From DRQF01 sp964559135 (lineage in GTDB: Bacteria; Planctomycetota; GCA-002687715; DRQF01), in the NCBI GenBank assembly GCA_964559135.1, contig CAZLGG010000002.1, positions 1-64,000 of the forward strand: DNA of 64,000 nucleotides. Direction: 5' to 3'. Positions 48,605 through 58,341 of the stretch are shown in pieces. The notes under the pieces were generated by a model that worked only from the letters and a program-made list of their open reading frames with translations, did not search any database and was not told where the DNA came from. Numbering within the stretch: the first letter of the stretch is position 1; each line of letters starts with the position of its first letter. A program made the translations under genes and the position numbers.

Positions 48605-51600
48605 ATGAGAAACACTCCCGCGCTTCGGCGACCCCAGGGATGGGCGCGCGAAGGCGCGTCCGTCGTGCTGGCCGTGGCCGCCGGGTGGTTGGCCGCCGAG
48701 TTCGCGGCTCCGCGAGGGGTGGGGTGGGGCGACGTGGATCTCGAGGGTGTTTTCCTGCTGGTCTTGGTCGCGCTCGCCGTGGGGGCGGCGGCTCTCCTGC
48801 TCGAAGGCTTCGGACGATTCCTCGGCCTTCTCTCGCCCGAGGGCCGCATGAGATGCTTCCTTTCCGGACTGCCTTGGTGGGCCGCGGCGGCGTTTCCGCT
48901 CTGGAAACTCTTCGAGGGGGATTGGATTCGAGAACAGGTTTGGCGAGGGCCCGCGCGCGGAGCCTCGCTCATGCTCCTGGCCGTCATCGTCCTCGTCTGG
49001 CGGGAGATGATGGGGCGTGCGCGCGCGTCGCGATCGAGTTCCGGCCTCTTCTTCGCCCTCGTCTGCGGGATCGGCGCAACCCTCTGCGCCGTGCTCGACC
49101 AGACGCTTCTCGTGGGGCTCTATCCCCCGCTCCACGTCTTGTGGTTGATCGCCATGGTGGCGGCGGCGGCTTCGGCGGGTGGACTGATCTCGCCGCCGTG
49201 GCCCAGTCCGTTGGCCCGGGCCGTCATGGTGGCGGCTCTCGTCGCCCTCGTCGTCGTCCTGATGGGGTTCGTCCCGGGGAGGAGCCCCGCCACCAGGGAC
49301 CTCATGCTTCGTCGCGCGGTGGTCAGTCGAAAGGTCCTGGCGCTCCTGCCTCGACGCGCTCGGCGCAGCGAAGGAGGGCTTTCCATCGATGCCGCCGTTC
49401 TCGTCACTCGTACCTATCCGCATCAGGACCTTCTCGATCGTGTCATTCCCGGGCGGCGGCGCTTCAACGTCGTTCTGATCACGGTGGATACGCTGCGCGC
49501 CGACCATTGCGGCTTCATGGGCGACGATCGCGGCCTCACTCCGAGTTTGGACGAGTTCGCGAAGGAATGCCTCATCTTCGAGGATGCCTATGCCTCGTAT
49601 CCCTCCACGAAGTTCTCGGTCGCATCGCTCTTCACCGGGTTCCATCCCACCGTGACATCTCAGGCGAGCGGGCGATCATCCGTGGAGGACGCGCCCCTGC
49701 AACTCAGGATGAGGACGGCGGGTTGGCAGACTTTCGCCGAGACGGCGTTTCCGCCGTCCGTGTCGACGGAATTGGACTGCTTGACCGTTGGCTGGACCGC
49801 ATCCAGGAACGCGGATTTCGCTCTCGGAGAGAACTCTGATCGAGGCGACAAGGTTGTGGCTCGTGCGTTGAAAAGGATCGGGGGCCTCGACAGCGCCTCG
49901 CCCCGACTCTTTTGGCTCCATCTCTTCGACCCCCACGCTTTCTATGTGCGCCACCCTGGGTTCGACTTCGGCACCGACCCCGCAGGGCTCTATGCGGGGG
50001 AGGTGGCCTTCTCCGATCGGGAGGTCGGCCGATTCCTCACGGCCTTGAAAAGACGCGACGACTGGGACCGCACCGTCGTGATCATTCACGCCGATCACGG
50101 GCAGGAGCTTTTCGAGAGGGGCGGAGAGGGGCACGGGTCGACGCTTTACGAGGAACAGGTTCACGTGCCGCTCTTGATCCGTCTGCCGGGATTCCAGCCG
50201 CGTCGGATTTCGACTCCGGTCGGTCTCGTGGACGTCGCTCCGACGCTGACCCACCTTCTGGCGCTGGACGACCCCCTGCCCCGCAACGGGCGGAGCCGGA
50301 TTCCTGAAATCCTGGGCGACGATTGGCCCGACGCTCCCGTCGAACTCCCCGTGTTCTTTCAACTTCACGAGGGGAGTTACGGGCAAGGCGAGATGGACGG
50401 GATTCGATGGCGACGGTTCAAGCTCATCGAGAACCTCGTTCAGGGACTGTTTGAGCTCTACGACCTGGAAGCCGACCCGGGAGAGCTGCGAAACCTGGCC
50501 ATCGACCGCGTCGACTTCCTCGACGAATTGGTGCCTTGGCTCCGTGCGGAACAGAGGGTCGCCACGCGTTCGGGCCTGCTCGGCTCCGACGAAGGGGCGG
50601 CGGAAAGCGGAGAGGACCTCGAGGATCTGGTCAACAAGGGGTATGGGCGCCGCGCGATGGAGAGGCTCCGCGCGGCTCTGGCTCTGGGGCAGTTGAGTAC
50701 CGAGAGGCAGTCGGGCCTCGTCGAACTCTTGGGCACGGCGGGCGTCGAGGAGGCGCGCGCCTTCCTGATCTCCTCGGCGCAGTCCGAGGAGGGACATTTG
50801 CGTCTCGCGGCGCTCAGAGGGCTTTTCTTCCTCGATGGCGAGGACATCCGCGCAGCGCTCCTCACGGCGAGGCACCACGAGGATCCGGCCACGGCCCTCA
50901 TGGCCCGCAAGCTGCTCGCGATCCGAAACGAAGGTCCTCCCGTGATCTCCGATCTCTCCCGTTCGCGGGGCAAGAACCTGGTCATCGATGTTTTGGCCGC
51001 GGCCGACGCCGACGCCGCGAACTTGGCACGAGAGCTCGTCGGAACCGGCTCCGGAACGGGATCCGATCAGGCGTTCGCCATTCGCTATCTGCAAAAACGC
51101 GGTGATCCCTGGCTCTTAGCCGGACTCTACTCGCGAAGTGGGTTCGCACCCTGGCCGAGCGGCCAGACGAAGCGCATGGCTTTCTCGGCCATGGGGGACT
51201 CGGGTCTGAATCTCGTGTTTCCCGTGGTGCGATGGGTGTTCTACAAGGGCGGGCGTCGCGCTCGTGAGGCGGTCGAGAAGAAACTGGCGGCTCGGCAACT
51301 GCGGGCGGATCTGCCTTTGATGCGGGAACTGTGTCGGGAATCCGAGGCTCTTCTCCACGACGCCATGACGAGGAAGTCCTTCGATGCCGTCGCTTCGGAT
51401 GTGGAGGGATTGATCGGTCTCGCCAATCGTGCGGGGTTCCGGGACTGGGGACTCGTCTTGGATTTCATCCAGGCTTCCCTCTTCGGGCGGACATCGGTGG
51501 AGGATCTTGCTCGGTCGCTCGAGTCCATTCGAGCACATCTCACCGCCGGGCGCTCCCAGGACGACCCCTTCATCGACCGCTGGATCGCCCTTTTTGCGAG

Positions 51601-51967
51601 CCGTGCGGGTGGGGCCGTGCCGCAACCGCACGCCGAGGCGTTGTCATGGGACCGGGAGCCGACGGATGGGGTTTGGCGCGGTCTCGTGCGACTCGAGCTG
51701 GATGCGGATGGGGGCGGGCTCATCCCTCTCGGGCAGGCACAGGGCGCGGGCCTGGGGTTCAGCCTGAGCGATTCGGAGGGCAAGCCCATCGGTCAGCCGT
51801 CTGCGGCTTGGCTGTCGTGGGATGGACTCTTGCCCGGTGAGAGCCGCCTTTTTCTCCTGACGGCCTCGATCCCCGAGGGCGGGCCTTCCCCGGCGCACCT
51901 GCATTTCGTCCCCTTCGAGCGCGGCCGGCCCTTGGGCAAGCCGGTGACGATTCTCCTTCGGCCCTGA
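48605..51967 (+). CDS. Polytopic membrane protein with alkaline phosphatase/sulfatase-like domain (second paralogue)
   Basis: 1120 residues from ATG 48605. The order matches the previous gene: N-terminal membrane helices (to about 230), a sulfatase-superfamily domain (NVVLITVDTLRADHCGFMGD, YPSTKFSVASLFTGF, IHADHGQELFERGGEG), HEAT-like repeats (about 690-900, HLRLAALRGLFFLDGEDIRA) and a C-terminal beta domain (GESRLFLLTASIPEGG resembles GETRKVFLLIPGETLP of the first copy). The nucleophile position has Ser/Thr, not Cys. Tandem duplication followed by divergence is the likely origin. The substrate is unknown; lipid or cell-envelope headgroup transfer is one possibility. Confidence 0.78.
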   Translation: MRNTPALRRPQGWAREGASVVLAVAAGWLAAEFAAPRGVGWGDVDLEGVFLLVLVALAVGAAALLLEGFGRFLGLLSPEGRMRCFLSGLPWWAAAAFPLWKLFEGDWIREQVWRGPARGASLMLLAVIVLVWREMMGRARASRSSSGLFFALVCGIGATLCAVLDQTLLVGLYPPLHVLWLIAMVAAAASAGGLISPPWPSPLARAVMVAALVALVVVLMGFVPGRSPATRDLMLRRAVVSRKVLALLPRRARRSEGGLSIDAAVLVTRTYPHQDLLDRVIPGRRRFNVVLITVDTLRADHCGFMGDDRGLTPSLDEFAKECLIFEDAYASYPSTKFSVASLFTGFHPTVTSQASGRSSVEDAPLQLRMRTAGWQTFAETAFPPSVSTELDCLTVGWTASRNADFALGENSDRGDKVVARALKRIGGLDSASPRLFWLHLFDPHAFYVRHPGFDFGTDPAGLYAGEVAFSDREVGRFLTALKRRDDWDRTVVIIHADHGQELFERGGEGHGSTLYEEQVHVPLLIRLPGFQPRRISTPVGLVDVAPTLTHLLALDDPLPRNGRSRIPEILGDDWPDAPVELPVFFQLHEGSYGQGEMDGIRWRRFKLIENLVQGLFELYDLEADPGELRNLAIDRVDFLDELVPWLRAEQRVATRSGLLGSDEGAAESGEDLEDLVNKGYGRRAMERLRAALALGQLSTERQSGLVELLGTAGVEEARAFLISSAQSEEGHLRLAALRGLFFLDGEDIRAALLTARHHEDPATALMARKLLAIRNEGPPVISDLSRSRGKNLVIDVLAAADADAANLARELVGTGSGTGSDQAFAIRYLQKRGDPWLLAGLYSRSGFAPWPSGQTKRMAFSAMGDSGLNLVFPVVRWVFYKGGRRAREAVEKKLAARQLRADLPLMRELCRESEALLHDAMTRKSFDAVASDVEGLIGLANRAGFRDWGLVLDFIQASLFGRTSVEDLARSLESIRAHLTAGRSQDDPFIDRWIALFASRAGGAVPQPHAEALSWDREPTDGVWRGLVRLELDADGGGLIPLGQAQGAGLGFSLSDSEGKPIGQPSAAWLSWDGLLPGESRLFLLTASIPEGGPSPAHLHFVPFERGRPLGKPVTILLRP

Positions 51968-52020
51968 CGTCTCGTGCCGAGCCCGTTTGCGCCATTCGGA
52001 CGCTTGCCCCCGACGGGGGC

Positions 52021-52026
52021 TACACT
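52021..52026 (+). promoter_or_regulatory. -10-like TACACT before transketolase gene
   Basis: GGGGCTACACTGG lies 41 nt before the GTG start and fits the TANANT series. A GC-rich inverted repeat CCCCCGACGGGGG (52007-52019) sits immediately upstream and could be the terminator of the previous operon. Confidence 0.35.
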
Positions 52027-52067
52027 GGCGTCCGTGCGAAAGGAAATCCCATGGAGATGAATGACCG

Positions 52068-54083
52068 GTGAGTGCCGAGATCGATCGATTGGCCGTGGAT
52101 ACGGTTCGCTGTCTGGCCATGGACGCCGTCCAGAAGGCCAATTCCGGACATCCGGGTACGCCCATGGCGCTGGCGCCGGTGGCCCACGTCGTTTGGGACG
52201 AATTCCTGCGGTTCGCTCCGGACGACCCAAGACATCCGGGGCGCGACCGTTTCGTGTTGTCGTGCGGACATGCCTCGATGCTCCTCTATGGGACGCTGCA
52301 CCTGTGGGGGCAAGGCGTCTCCCTCGACGACATCAAGACGTTTCGCCAATGGGGGAGCCCGTGCGCCGGTCATCCGGAGTACGGCCACTGCCCGGCCGTG
52401 GAGACGACGACCGGTCCCTTGGGGCAGGGGTTTGCGAATGCGGTCGGTATGGCGCTCGCTCGCGAGTGGTTGGCGGCCCGGTACAACACGTCTGAGGTGC
52501 AGATCATCGACTGGCAGGTCATCGCCCTGGGTGGCGATGGCGATCTGATGGAAGGCCTCTCCTACGAAGCCGCGGCTTTGGCGGGGCATCTCGGTTTGGG
52601 CGCCCTCACCTGGATTTGGGACGACAACCGCATCACCATCGAGGGAGCCACGGACCTGGCCTGGGGTGAGGACGTCCCCGCGCGGTTCCGCGCCCTCGGC
52701 TGGGAAACCCAGTCGGTGGACGACGCGAACGACCTCGTCGCTCTTCGCGAGGTCCTCCGTACGGCGAAGCAGGAACGCGACAAGCCGCTGCTCATCCGCG
52801 TCCGCAGTCATATCGGCTACGGCGCCCCTCACAAGCAGGATACGGCGGGTGCTCACGGAGCCCCTTTGGGTGAGGACGAGATTCGCGCGGCGAAGACGTT
52901 CTTCGGGTTCGATCCCGACCAGGATTTCCAGGTGCCCGAGGGCGTGCGCGAGGAGATGACGGCGCGCGGCCGCGCCAAGGGGGAAGCCCTGCGCAGCGAC
53001 TGGGACGCTCGATGGACCGCCTTCGCGGCGAAGGAACCCGAGAAAGCACGCGAATTGAAGACCCTTCTCGCCGGCGATCTGCCGGAGGGTTGGGAGGAGG
53101 GGCTCCCACGGTTCGAGTCCTCCGAGAAGGGGCAGGCCGGGCGTGGGGCCTCCGGCAAGGTGTTGCAGAGCCTGGGCGCGGCCATCCCCTGGCTCGTCGG
53201 CGGTTCCGCCGACCTCGCGGGCTCGAACAAGACGGAGATCGCGGGCGGAGGCGACTTCGAGAAGGACCGTTACGACGGCCGAAATCTGCACTTCGGAATC
53301 CGCGAGCACGCCATGGGCGCCATCGCCAATGGCATGGCGCTCTCGGGGCTGCGTCCCTACACGGGAACCTTCCTCGTCTTCAGCGACTACATGCGTCCTG
53401 TCCATCGTCTGGCCGCCATGATGAAACTCCCCGTCACGTGGATCTACACCCACGACAGCATCGGCGTCGGCGAGGACGGACCCACGCATCAACCCATCGA
53501 GCACGTGGCGAGCCTGCGCGCGATACCGGGGCTGGATGTCTACCGGCCAGGCGACGCCAACGAGGTCGTGGAGGCGTGGCGGAGCATCCTCGCCACGAAG
53601 GATCGTCCCTCGGCCATCGTCCTGAGCCGGCAGGCCCATTCCATTTTGGATCGGACACGGTTCGCGGCGGTGGAGGGAGTGCGTCGGGGTGGCTACGTGG
53701 TGGCGGACGGCGCGGGCGACTTGCCGGAGGTCATCCTTCTCGCCACGGGGAGTGAACTCGCCCTCGCCGTTCAGGCGTGGGAGCGTCTCACCGCGGACGG
53801 CGTCTCTGCGCGGGTCGTCAGTCTGCCCTGCTGGGAACTCTTCGAGCGTCAGGACGAGACCTACCGGGAGTCGGTGCTGCCGAACGCCGTCGTCGCCCGC
53901 GTCGCCGTCGAGGCGGGTTCCTCGTTCGGTTGGCAAAGGTACGTCGGCCGCCGCGGCGCGACCGTCACGCGCGACGACTTCGGTGCGTCCGCCCCGGGCG
54001 CGGAGCTCTTCCGCCGATTCGGATTCACCGTCGAAGCGGTGGTGGCCGCTGCGCGGGCTCAGATGGAAGCGGGCGGAGCATGA
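52068..54083 (+). CDS. tkt: Transketolase
   Basis: 671 residues from GTG 52068 (GGAG at 52053). A thiamine-diphosphate enzyme of the pentose phosphate pathway that moves two-carbon units between sugar phosphates. Seen: NSGHPGTPMALAP near the N-terminus, the ThDP-binding GGDGDLMEGLSYEAAALAGH ending near WDDNRITIEG, the pyrimidine-domain GIREHAMGAIANGMALSG, and a C-terminal domain. Length is normal. The stop overlaps the RNase gene start (ATGA). Confidence 0.96.
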   Translation: MSAEIDRLAVDTVRCLAMDAVQKANSGHPGTPMALAPVAHVVWDEFLRFAPDDPRHPGRDRFVLSCGHASMLLYGTLHLWGQGVSLDDIKTFRQWGSPCAGHPEYGHCPAVETTTGPLGQGFANAVGMALAREWLAARYNTSEVQIIDWQVIALGGDGDLMEGLSYEAAALAGHLGLGALTWIWDDNRITIEGATDLAWGEDVPARFRALGWETQSVDDANDLVALREVLRTAKQERDKPLLIRVRSHIGYGAPHKQDTAGAHGAPLGEDEIRAAKTFFGFDPDQDFQVPEGVREEMTARGRAKGEALRSDWDARWTAFAAKEPEKARELKTLLAGDLPEGWEEGLPRFESSEKGQAGRGASGKVLQSLGAAIPWLVGGSADLAGSNKTEIAGGGDFEKDRYDGRNLHFGIREHAMGAIANGMALSGLRPYTGTFLVFSDYMRPVHRLAAMMKLPVTWIYTHDSIGVGEDGPTHQPIEHVASLRAIPGLDVYRPGDANEVVEAWRSILATKDRPSAIVLSRQAHSILDRTRFAAVEGVRRGGYVVADGAGDLPEVILLATGSELALAVQAWERLTADGVSARVVSLPCWELFERQDETYRESVLPNAVVARVAVEAGSSFGWQRYVGRRGATVTRDDFGASAPGAELFRRFGFTVEAVVAAARAQMEAGGA

Positions 54084-55849
54084 CCGGGGGTGGCGGCGAT
54101 TTCTCCAGTTTCGACGATCTGAAGAAACTCTTCGGCGGCGGTGACGAGGACGACGTGGAGGAAGCCTCCGACGCGTCGGAGGACGAACCCACCGCCGCCG
54201 ACACGCAGGACGACCTCGAAGACGAGGAAGAGGGGGAAGCGGGCGCTCGCGAACGCATCGACGCGCGTCCGCCGGGCTTCGGTCCCATGGCCCACGGTCC
54301 TCCCTGCTACCGGGACGAGGACTCGGAGGAGATGCTGCTCCTCCAGTCGTTCCGCATTCGGACCGTGTTCCCGGAGGACGTGCTCTTGGAGGTGGCGAAC
54401 CTCCCCGACGATCCGTTGCCCTCCGACTACGAAGGCGTCGAGGAACGGGCCGATCTGCGAGGTGAGCGGATCTTCACCATCGATGGAGAGGACGCGAAGG
54501 ACTTCGACGACGCCATCTGCATCAAGCCCCTGGACGACGGGGGCGTCCAGGTTTCCGTTCACATCGCCGATGTAAGCCACTACGTGCGCCCCGGCACCCG
54601 ACTGGACGACGAGGCGCTCGCGCGCGCCACCAGTGTTTATGTCCCCGACCAGGTCGTCCCGATGTTACCGGAGGAGCTGTCCAACGGGCTCTGCTCGCTG
54701 GTTCCGGACCGCCCGCGTCTGGCGTTTTCCGTCTTCATGGACTTCGACCGGGAGGGACGCCGCACGTCGTACACCATGACCAAGAGCGTCATCCGCAGCA
54801 TGCGTCGCTGCACGTACCGCCAAGTCCAGGAGTTGCTGGATGGCGTCGAGAACGAAAGGACGGAACGCATCAAGGATCTCGAGGAGGATCTCCGCCTCTT
54901 CCAAAGCTGGACCACGCGCCAGCAGGCCATTCGCGACCGCAAGGGGTCGCTTCGCATGCAGAGCGGCGAGAGGAAGTTCCGCTTCGATGCGGACGGAAAC
55001 GTCCTGGGAGTCTACGAGGCCGAGACGTATTTCTCCCAGACGCTCATCGAGGAGACGGCATTGGCGGCGAACCAGGCCGTCGGCGATTTCTTCAAGCTGG
55101 CGGGGCTCCCCACCATCTACCGCATCCATCCGGAAAAGGACCCGGAGGAGCAGGCTGAGGTGCTGAAGAACCTGGAGAAGCTCGGTCTGCGCGTGCCGAA
55201 GAAGGAACGATTGACGGGGCGAGACATCGGCCAGATGGTGCGATTCGTTCGATCGCTCCCGAATGCCTCTTCGATGGTTCCCAGAGTGATGGGGCTTCTC
55301 GAGCGGGCGACCTACGAGGTCGCCGACGAGGAGGACGAAGCGGCTCACTTCGGTCTCGCGCGTCGCCACTACCTGCACTTCACCTCGCCGATTCGCAGGT
55401 ATCCGGATCTCGTCGTCCACCGGATGCTCTTCGACGTCCTCACCGGAGGAGAAGACGCCGTCGCGGCCCTTCGCGAGGGGGAATGGGTGCGCGAACTCGT
55501 GGTGGTGGCGGGCCACGCATCGACCCAAGCGGAGGTGGCGGAGATGGCGGAGACCGCCATCGGCGATCTCAAGCTTTGCCAGCTGATGGAACCGCGCATC
55601 GGTGAGGAATTCGAAGCCGTCGTCGGGCGGGTGAGCCGTGGAGGCTTCGAGGTCGACCTCACCCAGGACTACATTCGCGGGTACTTGCCGGCCCGCACCA
55701 TCGGCAGTCAGACGATCCTCGAGGGGACGACCCTCAAGATCCGCACCCGTCGAGGGACGCGGGTGTTCCGGGAGGGGGACCGCATCAAGGTGCGCGTCCA
55801 GGACGTGGACTTTGTCCGCTTGAAGATCTTTTTCGAGTTGGCGGGCTAA
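54080..55849 (+). CDS. RNase II/RNase R-family exoribonuclease (short form)
   Basis: 589 residues from ATG 54080, coupled to tkt. An acidic low-complexity N-terminus (about 20-65, EDDVEEASDASEDE) replaces most of the usual cold-shock domains. The RNB catalytic domain starts with IDGEDAKDFDDAI (Asp residues binding Mg) and includes HFTSPIRRYPDLVVHR. A C-terminal S1 domain (EEFEAVVGRVSRGGFEVDL) ends the protein. It degrades RNA 3' to 5'. It is much shorter than E. coli RNase R, so substrate selection may differ. Confidence 0.9.
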   Translation: MTGGGGDFSSFDDLKKLFGGGDEDDVEEASDASEDEPTAADTQDDLEDEEEGEAGARERIDARPPGFGPMAHGPPCYRDEDSEEMLLLQSFRIRTVFPEDVLLEVANLPDDPLPSDYEGVEERADLRGERIFTIDGEDAKDFDDAICIKPLDDGGVQVSVHIADVSHYVRPGTRLDDEALARATSVYVPDQVVPMLPEELSNGLCSLVPDRPRLAFSVFMDFDREGRRTSYTMTKSVIRSMRRCTYRQVQELLDGVENERTERIKDLEEDLRLFQSWTTRQQAIRDRKGSLRMQSGERKFRFDADGNVLGVYEAETYFSQTLIEETALAANQAVGDFFKLAGLPTIYRIHPEKDPEEQAEVLKNLEKLGLRVPKKERLTGRDIGQMVRFVRSLPNASSMVPRVMGLLERATYEVADEEDEAAHFGLARRHYLHFTSPIRRYPDLVVHRMLFDVLTGGEDAVAALREGEWVRELVVVAGHASTQAEVAEMAETAIGDLKLCQLMEPRIGEEFEAVVGRVSRGGFEVDLTQDYIRGYLPARTIGSQTILEGTTLKIRTRRGTRVFREGDRIKVRVQDVDFVRLKIFFELAG

Positions 55850-55855
55850 GAGGCT

Positions 55856-55955
55856 GGAGTGGCGACGTCCCCTGGATTGACGACGTCCCCGTCGTCCTGC
55901 CTCCCTTCCTTCTTTCATCGCCCGCCAAGGCAGCGGACGAGGACGTTCCCACTCC
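55856..55955. repeat. Inverted-repeat element between convergent genes
   Basis: GGAGTGGCGACGTCC (55856-55870) and GGACGTTCCCACTCC (55941-55955) are inverted copies with two mismatches, about 70 nt apart. Inside, CGACGTCCCC occurs twice (55863 and 55881). Part of the sequence recurs at 41759. It occupies the whole 166-nt space between the RNase and peptidase stops, may act as a bidirectional terminator, and is probably a small mobile or REP-like repeat. Confidence 0.5.
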
Positions 55956-56015
55956 ACGAGACGAGGCATGGCGTCGGGTGAAGGCGTCGGGTCCTGCGGC
56001 GGGTCGCCCCGCCGC

Positions 56016-58250
56016 TCAAAGGTTGCGCTGAAAGAAGGCGGTCATCTTCCGCATGAAATGTTGCCGGTCCTTACCCCGCAGTCCGTGGAGGCGGCCCGGA
56101 TAGACGAAGTAGTCCACGTCCTTGCCGGCCTGGATCGACTTCTCGAGAAAGTCCAAGGTGTTCTGCCAGACGACGGTTTTGTCGCCCGAACCGTGGACGA
56201 CGAGCAACCGGGCCTGCAGGTCCGCGATGTGGCGTCCGGGGTCGGCGTCGTCGTAGCCTTTCTCGTTCTCCTCGGGGCGGTCCATGTAGCGCTCGCCGTA
56301 CCCGGTCTCGTAGTAGCGCCAATCCGTCACGGGCGCCCCCGCCACCGCGGCCTTGAAGCGTTGGGGCGCCTTGGTCACCAGCGAAAGGGTCATGAATCCC
56401 CCGTAACTCCAGCCGTGAACACCGACGCGATGGGGGTCCGCGAAGCCCATGGAGATCACCTTGTCGAGCGCTGCCACCTGATCCTTGACTTCGAGGTCGC
56501 CCAGGTGGCGATGAAGGCACTGCACCCAGTCGATCCCGCGATTGAGAGTGCCTCGGCCATCCACCCTAAAGACGACATACCCGTGTGTCGCCATGTAGTG
56601 GAGCCAGAGGTTTGACGCACCCAAGCCTCCCATGAATTCGTTCTTGACGAACTGGGAGTGGGGCCCGGAGTAGACCCAAAGCAGGACGGGATACTTTTTG
56701 CCTTCCTCCAACTTCGGCGGCGTGATCATGTAGCCGTAGAGGTCCTGACCGTCGTCGGTCTTCGCCTGGAAAAAGGACTCCTTGCCCAACACGTAGTCCG
56801 CGAGAGGGCTGCGAGCGTGATTGACCGTCGTGGTTTTTCCCGTGTCGACCGCGATGACGTCGGTCTGGGGGAGTGAACCCAAGCGACTCCATGTGTCGAG
56901 GACCGCATTGCCGTTCGGAGAGATGAGGGGGGAGTGCTGGCCGGACTCGGTCGTGACCTGACGAAACGTCTGTCCCTCGTCGAACGTGATGGCGGCGTCG
57001 GTGGGCTTGGTGAAGTCCACGTGCGCCTTGGGCGGAACGATTCGGCCCAAAAAGAGATGCATGTCTCGAGGATCCTTGCCCGTCGCCGTGAAGAAGAATT
57101 GCCCGGGGTGCCCGTTGCGCCACTCGAGAAACTCGGAGACATCGAAGTCGCCCTTCGTCACCTGCTGGAGCAGATGCCCGTCGCCCGTGTAGAGGTAGAG
57201 GTGGTTGAAGCCGTCGCGGGGCGAGAACCAAAGGAATCGCCCGCTGTCGTCGGGGAGGAAGATGGGGCCGTGTTCGGGCTCCACCCACTGCTCGTCCTTC
57301 TCCTCGAAGAGGGTGGCGAGCCTCTTGCCCGTGGCGGCGTCGTAGCGCACCAGTTGCATGGCGTTCTGAGCGCGGTTGACGTGGGCGACGTAGATCGATT
57401 CGCCCTTGGGACCCCAGGTCACGTTCGTCAGGTACTCGTCGACGGTCGGGTCGGTGGCGAGCCAGACGAGCTCGTCCGTGTGGCTGTCATAGATGCCTAC
57501 CCGGACTGCACTCCCGGCCTGTCCGGCCATGGGGTAGCGGCCAAGGACGTGCTGGGCCGGACGAGGCTTCCAGTCGATGAACGGATAGGGAAGAATCGGG
57601 CGCAAGTCCTCTGAGTAGAAGCCAAGCCGTCGACTCGTGGGATCCCACCAAAGTCCATCCTTGATCCCGAATTCGACACGCGAGACGGAAAGGCCGTAGG
57701 TGAGGAACTCGAAACCGTCGCGGGTCACCTGAAACACCGTCCCGTCCGGTTTTCTCACATAGACATTTTTGTCCTTGGAGTAGGCGGCCTGCTTGTGATC
57801 CGGCGAGATCGATTGGGCCTCGGCGTCGTCCGGGAGTTCGAGCAGCCGGCGCAGTGTCGAGTGCTCGATGTTCAGTTCAAACAGGCCGCCGGCGCCTTCG
57901 ATGACGGCCGTCGAAGGCCCCGTCCATTTCGCGCCCGCCAAAGCCGTGAATGGGAGGCCCTTGGCCCCGGCCTTGTCGACCAGGCTCCTGAAGGTCTTCC
58001 CGTTCAAAAGCAGTTTCGGTTCGGGTGATTCCGGCGTCGCTTCCAGCCAGGCCAAGCCGTCTCGCGTGCGGGCGAGCCAGGTGTAGTGCTCTCCGTCTCC
58101 CTTCCAGGAGAGGCCGAAGAGCCCGCGGGGCATGAGGCGTCCCGGGGTGAGGGCGTCATCCAGCGTGAGCTCGCGGGCCTGGGTCGTGACTTGGGCCGAG
58201 GCCGTGGCGACGAAGAGAAGCAGAGTGAGGGCGAGAAGGCGACGTTTCAT
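56016..58250 (-). CDS. Secreted S9 family prolyl oligopeptidase (DPP IV-like)
   Basis: 744 residues with signal peptide MKRRLLALTLLLFVATASA. The first 480 residues are beta-propeller-like with DPP IV N-terminal repeats. The C-terminal alpha/beta hydrolase domain carries Ser615 in HGWSYGG, Asp690 in GSGDKT and His722 in GRLHG. It cleaves dipeptides, often after Pro, outside the cytoplasm. It converges with the RNase gene and is probably monocistronic. Confidence 0.93.
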   Translation of the reverse strand: MKRRLLALTLLLFVATASAQVTTQARELTLDDALTPGRLMPRGLFGLSWKGDGEHYTWLARTRDGLAWLEATPESPEPKLLLNGKTFRSLVDKAGAKGLPFTALAGAKWTGPSTAVIEGAGGLFELNIEHSTLRRLLELPDDAEAQSISPDHKQAAYSKDKNVYVRKPDGTVFQVTRDGFEFLTYGLSVSRVEFGIKDGLWWDPTSRRLGFYSEDLRPILPYPFIDWKPRPAQHVLGRYPMAGQAGSAVRVGIYDSHTDELVWLATDPTVDEYLTNVTWGPKGESIYVAHVNRAQNAMQLVRYDAATGKRLATLFEEKDEQWVEPEHGPIFLPDDSGRFLWFSPRDGFNHLYLYTGDGHLLQQVTKGDFDVSEFLEWRNGHPGQFFFTATGKDPRDMHLFLGRIVPPKAHVDFTKPTDAAITFDEGQTFRQVTTESGQHSPLISPNGNAVLDTWSRLGSLPQTDVIAVDTGKTTTVNHARSPLADYVLGKESFFQAKTDDGQDLYGYMITPPKLEEGKKYPVLLWVYSGPHSQFVKNEFMGGLGASNLWLHYMATHGYVVFRVDGRGTLNRGIDWVQCLHRHLGDLEVKDQVAALDKVISMGFADPHRVGVHGWSYGGFMTLSLVTKAPQRFKAAVAGAPVTDWRYYETGYGERYMDRPEENEKGYDDADPGRHIADLQARLLVVHGSGDKTVVWQNTLDFLEKSIQAGKDVDYFVYPGRLHGLRGKDRQHFMRKMTAFFQRNL

Positions 58251-58341
58251 GAGAGACTCCTATTCCCTGGCTCCGGCGGGGATCCGGAGCGGCGGAGGGA
58301 GTGTATCAAATCGGGTGCGTGTGTCGCCGCGAAGCCGTCGA

